NCBI GenBank assembly: GCA_964428185.1
Contig: CAYRXH010000061.1
Coordinates: forward strand, 1 to 15,394
Length of the DNA stretch: 15,394 nt
Source of the DNA: CAYMAZ01 sp964428185
GTDB lineage: Bacteria > Bacteroidota > Bacteroidia > Bacteroidales > DTU049
Reading direction: 5' to 3'
Made by a program: the position numbers and the translations under genes. Positions 1 to 8,813 of the stretch are shown here, in pieces (within the stretch, counting starts at the first letter, position 1; every line of letters starts with the position of its first letter). The notes under the pieces were generated by a model. It was not told where the DNA came from. It saw only the letters and a list, made by a program, of their open reading frames with translations, and ran no database searches.

Positions 1-1449
1 CAATTAAAAAAACTGCTTCGAAAAGGACAAATTACTGCTTTTGGAGAATATTTCAGATTTGATGAAATATTGAAAAGTAAAGATATTGCCAGAGAGTTTC
101 AAAAAAGAGTTCCTATATTTGATTATACAAAAATGCATAATGAGTGGTGGTATCGGTCTCTTACAGGAGAGTCTTTTGTGTCATGGCCTGGCAAAATAAA
201 ATATTTTGCACTAAGTTCGGGAACCAGTGAAGCATCAAGTAAATATATTCCTGTAACACCGGACATGATTAAGGCAATAAAAAAAACCAGCATAAGGCAG
301 CTGACATCTCTGGCTCGGTATGATTTGCCCAAAGAATTTTTTGAAAAGGGCATTCTTATGTTGGGAGGAAGTACACATTTGAATTTTAACGGAACCTATT
401 ATGAGGGTGATTTATCAGGAATAACTGCGGGGAACATTCCCTTTTGGTTTCAGCATCACTATAAACCAGGAAAAAGACTGAGCAAGGAAAGAAACTGGAA
501 TACTAAATTAAGTGAAATTGTAGCAAAAGCACCAGATTGGGATATTGGTGCAATAGTGGGAGTTCCTGCATGGTTGCAGATACTTATGGAAAAGATTATT
601 GAAAAGTACAATGTAAAAACTATTCATGATATCTGGCCTAATCTGACAATTTTTTGTCATGGAGGAGTATCGTTTACCCCCTACATTAAATCATTTGAAA
701 AACTTGTAGCCAGACCGCTTATCTATATTGAAACATATCTGGCTTCTGAGGGATTTATTGCCTATCAGAATAAGCCCGGAAGTACCGGAACCATGCAAAT
801 GGTTTTGGATAACGGAATTTATTATGAGTTTATACCATTTACCCCTGATAATTTTGATTCAGAGGGAAATATTGTTCAAAACCCGAAAGCCTTAACAATA
901 GATCAGGTGCAAACAGGGACAGATTATGCTCTGATTTTATCTTCAGTTGCTGGCGCATGGCGCTATCTGATAGGAGATGTGATTCGTTTTCTATCCGTAG
1001 AAGAATATCAGATACAGATAGTTGGCAGAACAAAACATTATTTAAGTTTGTGTGGAGAGCATCTTTCGGTTGAAAATATGAACAGAGCTGTTGAAATGTT
1101 AGAAAATGAATGTAATATCGGAATCAGGGAATTTACTGTTGCCGGCATTCCTTTGGATTCAATGTTTGCCCATCATTGGTGGCTTGGCACGGATGATCCT
1201 ATTGATAACATAATGGCTGCAGAAAAAATAGATGAGTATTTAAAATTACTTAATGATGATTATAGAACTGAACGATTGGAGGCCATCAGGGAGGTTAGGG
1301 TGACCACAGTTCCTGTTTCTGTTTTTTATGAATTTATGAAACTGAAGGGGAAGGAGGGAGGACAACATAAATTCCCAAGAGTACTGAAGGGAGAAAAAAT
1401 AAAAGAATGGAATCAATACATTGAACAATACCAGTCAAAGAATCCTTAG
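1..1449 (+). CDS. GH3-family acyl-acid amido synthetase-like protein (5' end cut by window)
   Basis: The frame is open from base 1, so the start codon lies outside the window; the TTG at 70 is internal, because the codons before it already read as family sequence (e.g. AFGEYFRFDEI). 482 residues are visible; the family is about 500, so roughly 20-30 are missing. All three adenylation motifs of the ANL/GH3 fold are present in the visible protein: the nucleotide-binding SSGTS loop (72-76) followed by KYIPVT, YLASEG (246-251), and RYLIGD (321-326) followed by a GRTKHYLSLCGEHLS hinge. Plant GH3 enzymes adenylate a carboxylic acid and join it to an amino acid; the substrates of bacterial homologues are largely unknown, so only the chemistry is inferred. 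There is no signal peptide in view and it should be cytoplasmic. The exporter gene begins 3 bases after its stop, implying a shared transcript. Confidence 0.9.
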   Translation, partial: QLKKLLRKGQITAFGEYFRFDEILKSKDIAREFQKRVPIFDYTKMHNEWWYRSLTGESFVSWPGKIKYFALSSGTSEASSKYIPVTPDMIKAIKKTSIRQLTSLARYDLPKEFFEKGILMLGGSTHLNFNGTYYEGDLSGITAGNIPFWFQHHYKPGKRLSKERNWNTKLSEIVAKAPDWDIGAIVGVPAWLQILMEKIIEKYNVKTIHDIWPNLTIFCHGGVSFTPYIKSFEKLVARPLIYIETYLASEGFIAYQNKPGSTGTMQMVLDNGIYYEFIPFTPDNFDSEGNIVQNPKALTIDQVQTGTDYALILSSVAGAWRYLIGDVIRFLSVEEYQIQIVGRTKHYLSLCGEHLSVENMNRAVEMLENECNIGIREFTVAGIPLDSMFAHHWWLGTDDPIDNIMAAEKIDEYLKLLNDDYRTERLEAIREVRVTTVPVSVFYEFMKLKGKEGGQHKFPRVLKGEKIKEWNQYIEQYQSKNP

Positions 1450-1452
1450 CCA

Positions 1453-2091
1453 ATGATACATATTTTTTTGACGGGTATGGTACTTGGAATTATTTTATCC
1501 ATAACACTTGGACCTGCTTTTTTTACAATTATACAAACGAGTATTGACAGAGGATTTCACAGAGCAGTTCAGATAGCGCTTGGTGTGATTATAAGCGACA
1601 TTGTATTAATTATTGTTTCATATTTCGGAATTACTGCATTTCTTGATGTAGGAAATAATCAGGTATATATGGCAATTGCAGGCGGCGTTGTTCTCATATT
1701 ATTCGGTCTTCATACCTTTCAGAAAAAGCCCGAACTTTTGATACGAAGAAGTGGAAATTTTAAAACCCCTACCGGCTCTCCGGGCTTTCTTACATATATT
1801 GGCAAGGGGTTTTTATTAAATTTTATGAACCCATTTGTATGGATATTTTGGTTAAGCTCTTTGTCTGGATTAAGTCAACAGGCTGAACCAGAGGAGTTTA
1901 AGATTTATTTGATTACCTTTTTTACAGGAACAATTATTGCTGTTTTTGCCCTTGATGTGTTGAAAAGTTATATTGGAATAAAAATTAAAAAATACCTGAA
2001 ACTACGCACACAATATTATATTAACCGGATAGTGGGTGTTTCGCTTATGATATTTGGGCTTTTCCTCCTGCTGAAAACCTTTGTTTTTTGA
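1453..2091 (+). CDS. LysE/RhtB-family amino-acid (or amide) exporter
   Basis: 212 residues, the usual length of the LysE family, with about six hydrophobic helices (roughly 4-21, 41-64, 72-89, 113-140, 150-171, 191-209). The first helix carries the family's LGPAFF motif (19-24), and the fourth the typical N-x-x-NP-x-x-W signature in FLLNFMNPFVWIFW (120-133). Family members export amino acids or related small molecules from the cytoplasm using the proton gradient. The ATG lies 3 bases after the stop of the GH3-type gene, with no strong Shine-Dalgarno sequence between, which fits translational coupling; weak ribosome-binding sites are usual in Bacteroidota. The pairing suggests, but does not prove, that it exports the product or amino-acid substrate of that enzyme. 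Substrate cannot be read from sequence. Confidence 0.88.
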   Translation: MIHIFLTGMVLGIILSITLGPAFFTIIQTSIDRGFHRAVQIALGVIISDIVLIIVSYFGITAFLDVGNNQVYMAIAGGVVLILFGLHTFQKKPELLIRRSGNFKTPTGSPGFLTYIGKGFLLNFMNPFVWIFWLSSLSGLSQQAEPEEFKIYLITFFTGTIIAVFALDVLKSYIGIKIKKYLKLRTQYYINRIVGVSLMIFGLFLLLKTFVF

Positions 2092-2100
2092 TATATCAGA

Positions 2101-5100
2101 TTATAGTAATGCCCGTATCTGAATACTGCCAAAATGAACAACTTTGTTGTCATTTGTTTTTCTGCCGTCAATGATAAAATTTAACTGAATTGATTTTGTA
2201 ATTAAATATTGCATTGCAACGTTCCACGTAAAATTTGACCCTAAACCAAGCGATTCGAGCATTTCAAATGCGAGAGAAGTATTTTCATCGGCATTATATT
2301 TCACATCATGATAGGACATACGAACTGTTATAGTATGTTTATCAAATAGAGGAAAACGAAATTCAGGTCCTGCAGAAATAATTGTTGAATGTTCAGCATT
2401 GAATGAGTCATTGTTAATGGAGTTTTTATAGCGGAACAACATACTGTATCTGTGTTTTGAATCAGGTTGGATATGATATGCCACATTAATTTGCTGTGTA
2501 GAAATATTATAATTTCTGTTCAATGAAAATTCAGTTGAATTAATTTTTGCTCCTTGAGAAATTAGAACATCTGCCCCCATAATTTTTGTTATATTCCAAA
2601 GAATTTGTATTTCATTGTTTTTCATCTGCCTTGATTCAAAACCATTGATCAGCAAAGCCTTATTTGAATAATTGCTGTATCGGTACCGAACGCTAAACAC
2701 AGGATGTGCCCTGTTAAAAAACACTGTATTGTTCAGACCAGAATAAACAGTGATTAAAGAAGTATCAGAAACATCATACATTATTGGATAAAACCTGTCT
2801 GAAAAATCATCAGAGCGAGTTTTTCTGTTGATGGAATATTGAAATCGATTGGAAAACCGGGAAAAAACTTTATATAGAAACAGAGAATCTTTAGTCAGAA
2901 AACGTGATGGTTCGATAATAAAAGTTTCATTAAGCTGAAGGGTATACACCTGAATAAACTCTGTGCCCGGTATCATGATTCTTATATAATTGGCCTCATC
3001 TTGATATCTGGCAGTTTCAAATTCATCCAGCTCACGGATTCCGTTTTGATTGTAGTCATTCCATGTATATTGACCCTGTCCCTGTGCAACTTCAATGTAA
3101 GAAAATTCTTTTTTTGATTCAAAACCAGAACCCACTTCATAGAAAAGAAATGAAGAAATCCCGTTTTTAAAAAGATTTATGGAGTGTTCAAAACGAGATA
3201 GGAAATTTCTATCATTTCCGGATACATTTCCCAGTGTATCAAGGGATGAAGTGCTTCGGTAAGCAGCAATTAATGAAATTTTCTGACGAACCATTAAAGA
3301 ACTGAACCGAATGCCAGCTTCTTCTGAAAGGAGCTTGGGTTTTAAAGTGTTTTCTTGAAATCCTTTTGAAATTCGCTTTTTATACCAAATGCGTGACGCA
3401 ATTTTGGATGAATCTGAAATTGTTTCAAGAAAAGGTTCAAATTCAAAATATTCATATGACACCTCCAGAAGAGAATCCTGTTTGCTTTTCCAAAGGTTAA
3501 TTTCCTGATCTACAGCACAGCCTATTGCTATGGGCTTAAACAACATGGCAAATTGTCCCTTCTGTCTGAAAAAGCCTGATGTGGTATTGCTTCCTCTGGA
3601 ATTTACATAAGAAATATTGTGGTTGATTCTGAAACGGGAGCCGGAATATCCAAGATACAAACTGTTTTTATTGGCAGAAAAAACAGAAGATTTATTAAAA
3701 AATTCCGAACGAAAGGAGGCAATCTGCTTTGTTCCCTCATATAGGGATACACTACCAGAAACAATATGGTCATTTGATAGTGCTGTAAGATCTGTCATAT
3801 TCCAGTTTCTTGAAAATTCGATATCTCTGAATCGTTCAATGGGAGAAAATGAAGCTTCTGTAAATTCATAAGAGATTTCATTGGTTAGGAGGAATTTTTT
3901 TCTTTTGGCATCTGTCATACTTGCCGTTGAATGACGAATATATATTTTTGCTGCACTGCCAGTATTGTCATTTTCACCCAGTGTAGAAAAGGTGTTGAGA
4001 TCATCATTGCTGACAGCCATCTCAATTCCTCCGGTTAAATTATCTGATACATAATATTCAACACCCATAGATGCCATTTGTTGTTTTTTTGGAGCAACCA
4101 AAACAATATAAGGCATGTGATCTCCCTGATGTATGCCCCCGACAGGAGCTACCCATTTATACACTCTTCCGTTTGCCAGATTTTCATCCAATATATAGTC
4201 ACCGTTACCGGGACCTGCATACGAAAAATTTACTCTGAAATTTGCAGAGTCAGGGTTGTTTGAAAAAACGAAAACTGAATCATATCCAAGAGAATCAATG
4301 AGAGAATATAAAATATAATCGTTTGAAAACGCAACACTATCCCATCCCGGGACCACTGCATTCATGGGAATATCTCCGGCCTGTTGCAATATTAATCGAT
4401 CAGAATCATCAAGATCTTGTTGCAGCGGTTGATTTCGTGCATCCTGCTCTGAATAAATATGAAAACTGAAATTTAATTTTTCATCAGAATATACATACGA
4501 GCCTGTTATCAAAGATCTGATATAGTTTTTGTCAGAATATTCAAATTCAATCATGATTCTTGAGTCGGAAGTAATAAACCGCTTTGCTGTGAAAGTAAGT
4601 TCTCCAACATTATAATCAATAATATAGTCTTCGCTTTGTCCCCTAATCATTGGCTCTCCATCTATATAAACTTTTTCGGTTCCTGAAAGAACGATAATAT
4701 ATTGTTCATTATCTGCTCCTGTTAATTTATATGGTCCCTGATTTCCATCAATTCCGGTAAATGTGTTTCTGGCAAATTTTCCCTTAGATACGCCTGCAGA
4801 CACCTGAATTGTTTGACTACAACTATCGGCCGAAATGAGGGAATTTTCTGTGTCAATTGTTGATGAAAAAACTGCCCCATGAGTTTTTTTATAGTAGTTC
4901 ATAAAATAACTGTCGGGTTTCAAAAGTTCAATATCTCCAGCGCGCAATTTGGTTTGCCCTTTTTTCAGCTCAATAAATACCTTGTCAAACTCTTGAAGTT
5001 GACGTGTATTACCGTCTGGCTGAACAGGAATGTTGTTGTCTGTAATGACGGCAGTAATTTCAACATCATCGTTAAGTTTTCCGCTTAACCGAATGTCCAA

Positions 5101-5583
5101 AGATGATTGCAAAGATGTACCCTGAGTATTTCCAACAGAAATACCCCTGCTGATATTTCCCGTTCTGATCAGTCCGTCACTGGTTTTCGGAATGAAAGCA
5201 TGAAGTGGTTCAATCTTATTCAATGAACTGCTATCGATGATTTGACGGTTGTCAAGAGAATCGATCAAAGAAAATGACAGCGATAAATTATAGGCAGTAG
5301 TTGTGTAATATATGAGAATAGTAATCGGATGATAACACAAAGTTGAATCAAACACAAGAAGAGAACCTTCGAAATAAAACTGATAACAGGAATCCGGGAC
5401 TGGTAAGGAGGTCTCGGTATTTATAAGAATCAGGGATTCAGGAATAACACTTGCAGTATCAAGAATAAAGGAGCATGTATCAGTGGAAATGATCTGGGTT
5501 TTTTGCAGAGTTTGGTACTGAGCCATTGTATTGACCAACACCATGCTCATGAAACAGAAAAACAGAAATAACCGGAACTTCAA
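2101..5583 (-). CDS. Large secreted/outer-membrane protein, SprA-reminiscent, function unknown
   Basis: 1160 residues, beginning at TTG (5581-5583). No ATG or GTG lies between this and the upstream in-frame TGA, and starting here gives a proper signal peptide: MKFR, a hydrophobic stretch, then cleavage after TMA (residue 21). The mature protein is rich in Ser, Asn and aromatic residues with alternating strand patterns, and the C-terminus (IQLNFIIDGR, then FGSIQIRALL) looks like terminal barrel strands, so an outer-membrane beta-barrel is likely. The segment GNISRGISVGN (142-152) through QLQEFDKVFIEL (195-206), AGDIELLKPDSYFMNY (215-230) and GTEKVYIDGE (301-310) resembles stretches I associate with SprA-like and other large Bacteroidota envelope proteins; this is recall, not a search. 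Residues 843-854 form an EF-hand-like loop. It converges on the LysE gene with a 9-base gap. Function unknown. Confidence 0.85.
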   Translation of the reverse strand: MKFRLFLFFCFMSMVLVNTMAQYQTLQKTQIISTDTCSFILDTASVIPESLILINTETSLPVPDSCYQFYFEGSLLVFDSTLCYHPITILIYYTTTAYNLSLSFSLIDSLDNRQIIDSSSLNKIEPLHAFIPKTSDGLIRTGNISRGISVGNTQGTSLQSSLDIRLSGKLNDDVEITAVITDNNIPVQPDGNTRQLQEFDKVFIELKKGQTKLRAGDIELLKPDSYFMNYYKKTHGAVFSSTIDTENSLISADSCSQTIQVSAGVSKGKFARNTFTGIDGNQGPYKLTGADNEQYIIVLSGTEKVYIDGEPMIRGQSEDYIIDYNVGELTFTAKRFITSDSRIMIEFEYSDKNYIRSLITGSYVYSDEKLNFSFHIYSEQDARNQPLQQDLDDSDRLILQQAGDIPMNAVVPGWDSVAFSNDYILYSLIDSLGYDSVFVFSNNPDSANFRVNFSYAGPGNGDYILDENLANGRVYKWVAPVGGIHQGDHMPYIVLVAPKKQQMASMGVEYYVSDNLTGGIEMAVSNDDLNTFSTLGENDNTGSAAKIYIRHSTASMTDAKRKKFLLTNEISYEFTEASFSPIERFRDIEFSRNWNMTDLTALSNDHIVSGSVSLYEGTKQIASFRSEFFNKSSVFSANKNSLYLGYSGSRFRINHNISYVNSRGSNTTSGFFRQKGQFAMLFKPIAIGCAVDQEINLWKSKQDSLLEVSYEYFEFEPFLETISDSSKIASRIWYKKRISKGFQENTLKPKLLSEEAGIRFSSLMVRQKISLIAAYRSTSSLDTLGNVSGNDRNFLSRFEHSINLFKNGISSFLFYEVGSGFESKKEFSYIEVAQGQGQYTWNDYNQNGIRELDEFETARYQDEANYIRIMIPGTEFIQVYTLQLNETFIIEPSRFLTKDSLFLYKVFSRFSNRFQYSINRKTRSDDFSDRFYPIMYDVSDTSLITVYSGLNNTVFFNRAHPVFSVRYRYSNYSNKALLINGFESRQMKNNEIQILWNITKIMGADVLISQGAKINSTEFSLNRNYNISTQQINVAYHIQPDSKHRYSMLFRYKNSINNDSFNAEHSTIISAGPEFRFPLFDKHTITVRMSYHDVKYNADENTSLAFEMLESLGLGSNFTWNVAMQYLITKSIQLNFIIDGRKTNDNKVVHFGSIQIRALL

Positions 5584-5613
5584 TGATTCAGAGAATAAAG
5601 AATGTTTTCAGCA

Positions 5614-5621
5614 CAAATTTA
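5614..5621 (-). promoter_or_regulatory. Candidate -7 box upstream of the 1160-residue protein gene
   Basis: On the minus strand this reads TAAATTTG, an exact TAnnTTTG match in the 44-base gap before the TTG start. It implies a leader of roughly 24 bases. No -33 TTTG is visible, and it sits 6 bases after the upstream gene's stop, so it may be fortuitous. Confidence 0.3.
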
Positions 5622-5627
5622 ATGATT

Positions 5628-6701
5628 TTATTCAGGACTTACAGAATCGGAGGGGTGATGTTTTTTAAAGACCCGGGCAATCCATCCTGGCAAAATAATG
5701 CTACCGACAATGATATAAATGTAATAACTGAAAATTCTCCATAAAACAGCTAGTACAGGAGCAAAACCAGCAACAAGAAAGATTCCGAGAAAGTCGTTGA
5801 ATACAAGCTCTGCCAGACCGGCTGCACCGGGTGTTGGACTAATGAGCATAATCACCCACATGACCATTTGTGTGGCATAAATGTGAAGATGACTATCAAC
5901 GGGCATAAATGCAAGGATCAGAAAATTCACAAACAAAAACCGGGATGTCCAAGAAAAAAAAGTATATCCAAATGCCTGAAGCCAAAATAAAAACGATTTT
6001 CCTTTCATTTCGCGGGAGGTAATTACCAAGTCATTTCCTGTTTTTACTGCACCCTCTTTCCAGCGTTTTAACCAGCGTATTGAAAAAAAGCGAGTGAGGA
6101 AAGCTCTAATGCCGGCAGGATGAATAAAAACTGCAAATGAAATAAATGCAGCAAGAAAAAACATAAAACCATATCCGGTTAAAAACAAACCAAATGAAGA
6201 AAAAGTAGAGCCAAATACGGTATAGCTATTTTGGGAAAACAAAGGATAATTTTGAGCAAATATTAAGACAACAGGCACAGTAATCAGATAAAATAATTCA
6301 TCTAGCAACGCAGTAATCATCACAATTGCTGTTGATTTTCCCAAAGGGATTCCTTCTTTGTGAACTATAAAAAAAGCAACAGCCGATCCTCCCACAACAG
6401 AGGGAGTCAGAGCCGAAGCAAATTCCCAGAGCAAAATAGCCTGAAAACTGTGTTTCAGTGATATGGAATTACCCGTAAGATGCCGAAGTCTTAATATATA
6501 CCCGATATCTCTGAAAGCAACCATAAGCAGGGCAATAAAAAGCCAGAAATAGGAAGAAGAATTCCATCTTACTGATGACAGAACATTTATATCAGTATTT
6601 TTATAAATAAGAAAAAAAGCAACTCCAAGACCAAGTAAAACAGGAATCATCACCCGCCTGAAACTGAAAAAGCGGGTGATGTTGATATCAGAACTTTTCA
6701 T
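5628..6701 (-). CDS. UPF0104 / LPG-synthase transmembrane-type integral membrane protein
   Basis: 357 residues from the ATG at 6699-6701, with about eight hydrophobic helices. Two family signatures are clear: SALTPSVVGGSAVAFF (96-110) and LISPTPGAAGLAELVF (286-301), the paired Pro-Gly motifs of the YbhN / lysylphosphatidylglycerol-synthase TM (flippase-like) family. There is no C-terminal aminoacyl-transfer domain, so it is not a full MprF-type synthase; stand-alone members are thought to move or bind lipids, but their substrates are mostly unknown. The frame extends upstream to 6824, but that extension would overlap the OmpA gene by 89 bases and has a non-hydrophobic, Cys-rich composition unlike the family, so the 6701 start, 34 bases after the OmpA stop, is preferred. 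A charged tail (KKHHPSDSVSPE) ends the protein. Confidence 0.87.
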   Translation of the reverse strand: MKSSDINITRFFSFRRVMIPVLLGLGVAFFLIYKNTDINVLSSVRWNSSSYFWLFIALLMVAFRDIGYILRLRHLTGNSISLKHSFQAILLWEFASALTPSVVGGSAVAFFIVHKEGIPLGKSTAIVMITALLDELFYLITVPVVLIFAQNYPLFSQNSYTVFGSTFSSFGLFLTGYGFMFFLAAFISFAVFIHPAGIRAFLTRFFSIRWLKRWKEGAVKTGNDLVITSREMKGKSFLFWLQAFGYTFFSWTSRFLFVNFLILAFMPVDSHLHIYATQMVMWVIMLISPTPGAAGLAELVFNDFLGIFLVAGFAPVLAVLWRIFSYYIYIIVGSIILPGWIARVFKKHHPSDSVSPE

Positions 6702-6735
6702 ACACAATATGCAGAAAAGAGGTATGTTTAAATGT

Positions 6736-8793
6736 TTAGTTACTGATGATTTTAAATTCAGTACGTCTGTTTTGCTGCCTTCCTTCCTCAGTATCGTTGG
6801 GTGCAATGGGCATATCAAAGCCATAGCCTTTATATGTCAGCCTGTTGGGGCTGATACCGTTTTCAATCAGGTAATCAACAACAGATTTGGCACGACGCTC
6901 AGAAAGTGTTTTATTATACTGTGCCGAACCGATATTGTCAGTATGACCTGAAATTTCAATTTTCAACGATGGCATATCGTTGAGTAGGGCAACAAGACGG
7001 TCTAGCTCATTTTTAGATTCAGGACGCAATGTTGCCTGATTGAAATCAAAGAAAATATTTTTAAGAACGATTGAACTACCCACAGCAATTTTCTTCAGAT
7101 AAATGTCCTTTTCAATTTCCTGATATGTTGCTTTATCGGGAATATTGAAATTCTCTGAATGGAACAAATATCCTTCCGCACTTACGGCAATACCATAATT
7201 TTTGCCCGAGGGAAGAGATACAAGATATCGGCCTGTGGCACTGTTAGATGTAAAAGTAGCAAGTTCTTCATTTTTATCGATATCTGTAAGCAGAATACTT
7301 GCTTCAACAGGTTCGTGAGTAACTTCATCAAGGATGCGTCCTTTCAGAAGAGTCAGTGAAGTTGTTTGAATATCAATAAGCTTTTCAATAACCTGTTCAG
7401 ACATTGCTGCATTTTTCCAAGCAAGAAGGTTGTCATCAGAGTTGTTAACCATTGGTTTTTCGGCACCTAGGAAAGTAATGACATATAAATCCTGATCACC
7501 CAATCCTCCGGGACGAGCAGAAGAATAATATCCATGTCGTCCGCTGGCAGAAATTGAAAAGAAGACATCATCTCCGGCAGTATTGATAGGATATCCAATA
7601 TTTACAGGAGTTGACCATGCGCCATTTTCAAAAACAGAATAGAATATATCAAATCCACCCATGGTATTGTGTCCTTTTGAGCTGAAATACAATGTTCTTC
7701 CATCCGGATGGGCAAACACAGCTTCTTCATCAAACGGAGTGTTTATAGAGCTGGGAAGGATTTTAGCAGGGCACCAGTTTCCTTTTTTGTCAAGTTCGGA
7801 AACATAAATATCACGTCCGCCAAATCCGCTTGGTTTATCAGAAACAAAATAGAGCTTTCTTCCGTCAGGAGAAAGAGAAGCGCTTGATTCGTGATATTTG
7901 GTATTTATATTTTTATTCAGACGCTCGGGTTTTGTCCAGGAATCACCTTTTAAAAAACAGTCGTATATATCACCGCCATTATCGCCTCTGTAAATGTATA
8001 GTGTTTGCCCATCGGGAGATAGCCCGACAGTGGCATCATGAAGTTCAGAGTTTAAAGGCTTTCCTGGATTCTGTGCAGCACCCCAGTCTCCTGTCCCTAA
8101 GCGGTAGCTTATGATAATGTCTTCATAATATTTCTCATCATCTGGGGCCCTGTTTCCTCCGGTTGTTGTGTTTCTTCTAGATGTAAAAATGATCATTGAT
8201 TCGTCGGCATTGATAATAGGGCTGTATTCGGGATACATAGTATTTATACCAGCTCCCATATTATCAATAAATGCACGAACGGGATTTTCCTGTAACATTT
8301 TTCCGGTTTCACATTCTTTGATTTTTTTATCGATAGACTTGCCGATTTCTGCCAATGATTTTGGAGTCAGTGCATTTTTATACTCCCGGTATTTTTGTAT
8401 TGCCTTTTCAAAATTATGTATCTGATGATACGCTTCGGCAATTTGAAATAAAACATCACCTTCAACAGCCGTATTGAGTTGGTGAGCTTTTTCAAGATAT
8501 ATCAATGCCTTATGCTTGTCACTTGTTTTCATATAACAGCGCCCAAGTTTATAGTTTAAGAGAGCATTGTTTGGATTAAACTCATTGGCCAATGTATAAA
8601 ACTCAATGGCATCTACCCAACGACCTTCTCCCAAAAAATAGAGTTTATCTCCTGCAGCGATATTTGTTTGTGCTTCTTTCAATCCTTTTTTATCATTTGG
8701 GAAATTATTTTTGCTGAACTCAACATTCTGGGCAAAGGTATGTCCGGCTATGAACAACAGGATGAATACGCTAAGAATATTTATTTTTTTCAT
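6736..8793 (-). CDS. OmpA-family protein with TPR, PD40 propeller and CRD domains (PorE-like)
   Basis: 685 residues with four domains in order. After a signal peptide (MKKINILSVF to TFA, cleaved near residue 21) come TPR helices (about 40-160), then a PD40-type beta-propeller (about 185-440) with blades marked by SPDGQTLYI (259), SPDGRKLYF (308), HPDGRTLYF (362) and SASGRHGYY (415). A carboxypeptidase regulatory-like domain follows (about 483-553), then an OmpA C-terminal domain (574-685). The last has FFDFNQATLRPES (581-593) and the peptidoglycan-binding residues D619 (GHTDN) and R634 (NKTLSERRAKSV). This is the architecture reported for the T9SS component PorE of Porphyromonas, though Bacteroidota often carry several paralogues and this one shows no lipobox Cys. 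It should tether an outer-membrane assembly to the cell wall. It starts 20 bases after the TPR gene and has no promoter box of its own that I can see. Confidence 0.9.
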   Translation of the reverse strand: MKKINILSVFILLFIAGHTFAQNVEFSKNNFPNDKKGLKEAQTNIAAGDKLYFLGEGRWVDAIEFYTLANEFNPNNALLNYKLGRCYMKTSDKHKALIYLEKAHQLNTAVEGDVLFQIAEAYHQIHNFEKAIQKYREYKNALTPKSLAEIGKSIDKKIKECETGKMLQENPVRAFIDNMGAGINTMYPEYSPIINADESMIIFTSRRNTTTGGNRAPDDEKYYEDIIISYRLGTGDWGAAQNPGKPLNSELHDATVGLSPDGQTLYIYRGDNGGDIYDCFLKGDSWTKPERLNKNINTKYHESSASLSPDGRKLYFVSDKPSGFGGRDIYVSELDKKGNWCPAKILPSSINTPFDEEAVFAHPDGRTLYFSSKGHNTMGGFDIFYSVFENGAWSTPVNIGYPINTAGDDVFFSISASGRHGYYSSARPGGLGDQDLYVITFLGAEKPMVNNSDDNLLAWKNAAMSEQVIEKLIDIQTTSLTLLKGRILDEVTHEPVEASILLTDIDKNEELATFTSNSATGRYLVSLPSGKNYGIAVSAEGYLFHSENFNIPDKATYQEIEKDIYLKKIAVGSSIVLKNIFFDFNQATLRPESKNELDRLVALLNDMPSLKIEISGHTDNIGSAQYNKTLSERRAKSVVDYLIENGISPNRLTYKGYGFDMPIAPNDTEEGRQQNRRTEFKIISN

Positions 8794-8813
8794 GATTATT
8801 CAGAGTTAAAAAA

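Noticed and set aside
70..72. TTG as the start of the GH3-type gene
   Set aside because: The preceding 23 in-frame codons encode family-like sequence, so the gene begins before the window.
2089..2098. TGATATATCA palindrome at the convergent gene junction as a two-way terminator
   Set aside because: With a usable loop only three base pairs remain, all but one A-T or weak, and no U-rich tail follows; no terminator can be supported here.
3617..3871. 84-residue + strand frame opposite the 1160-residue gene
   Set aside because: No recognisable domain or upstream signal; antisense shadow of a continuous 1160-codon gene.
6702..6824. N-terminal extension of the UPF0104 protein by 41 residues
   Set aside because: It would overlap the conserved end of the OmpA domain by 89 bases, and its sequence does not look like the family; the ATG at 6701 gives a normal start.
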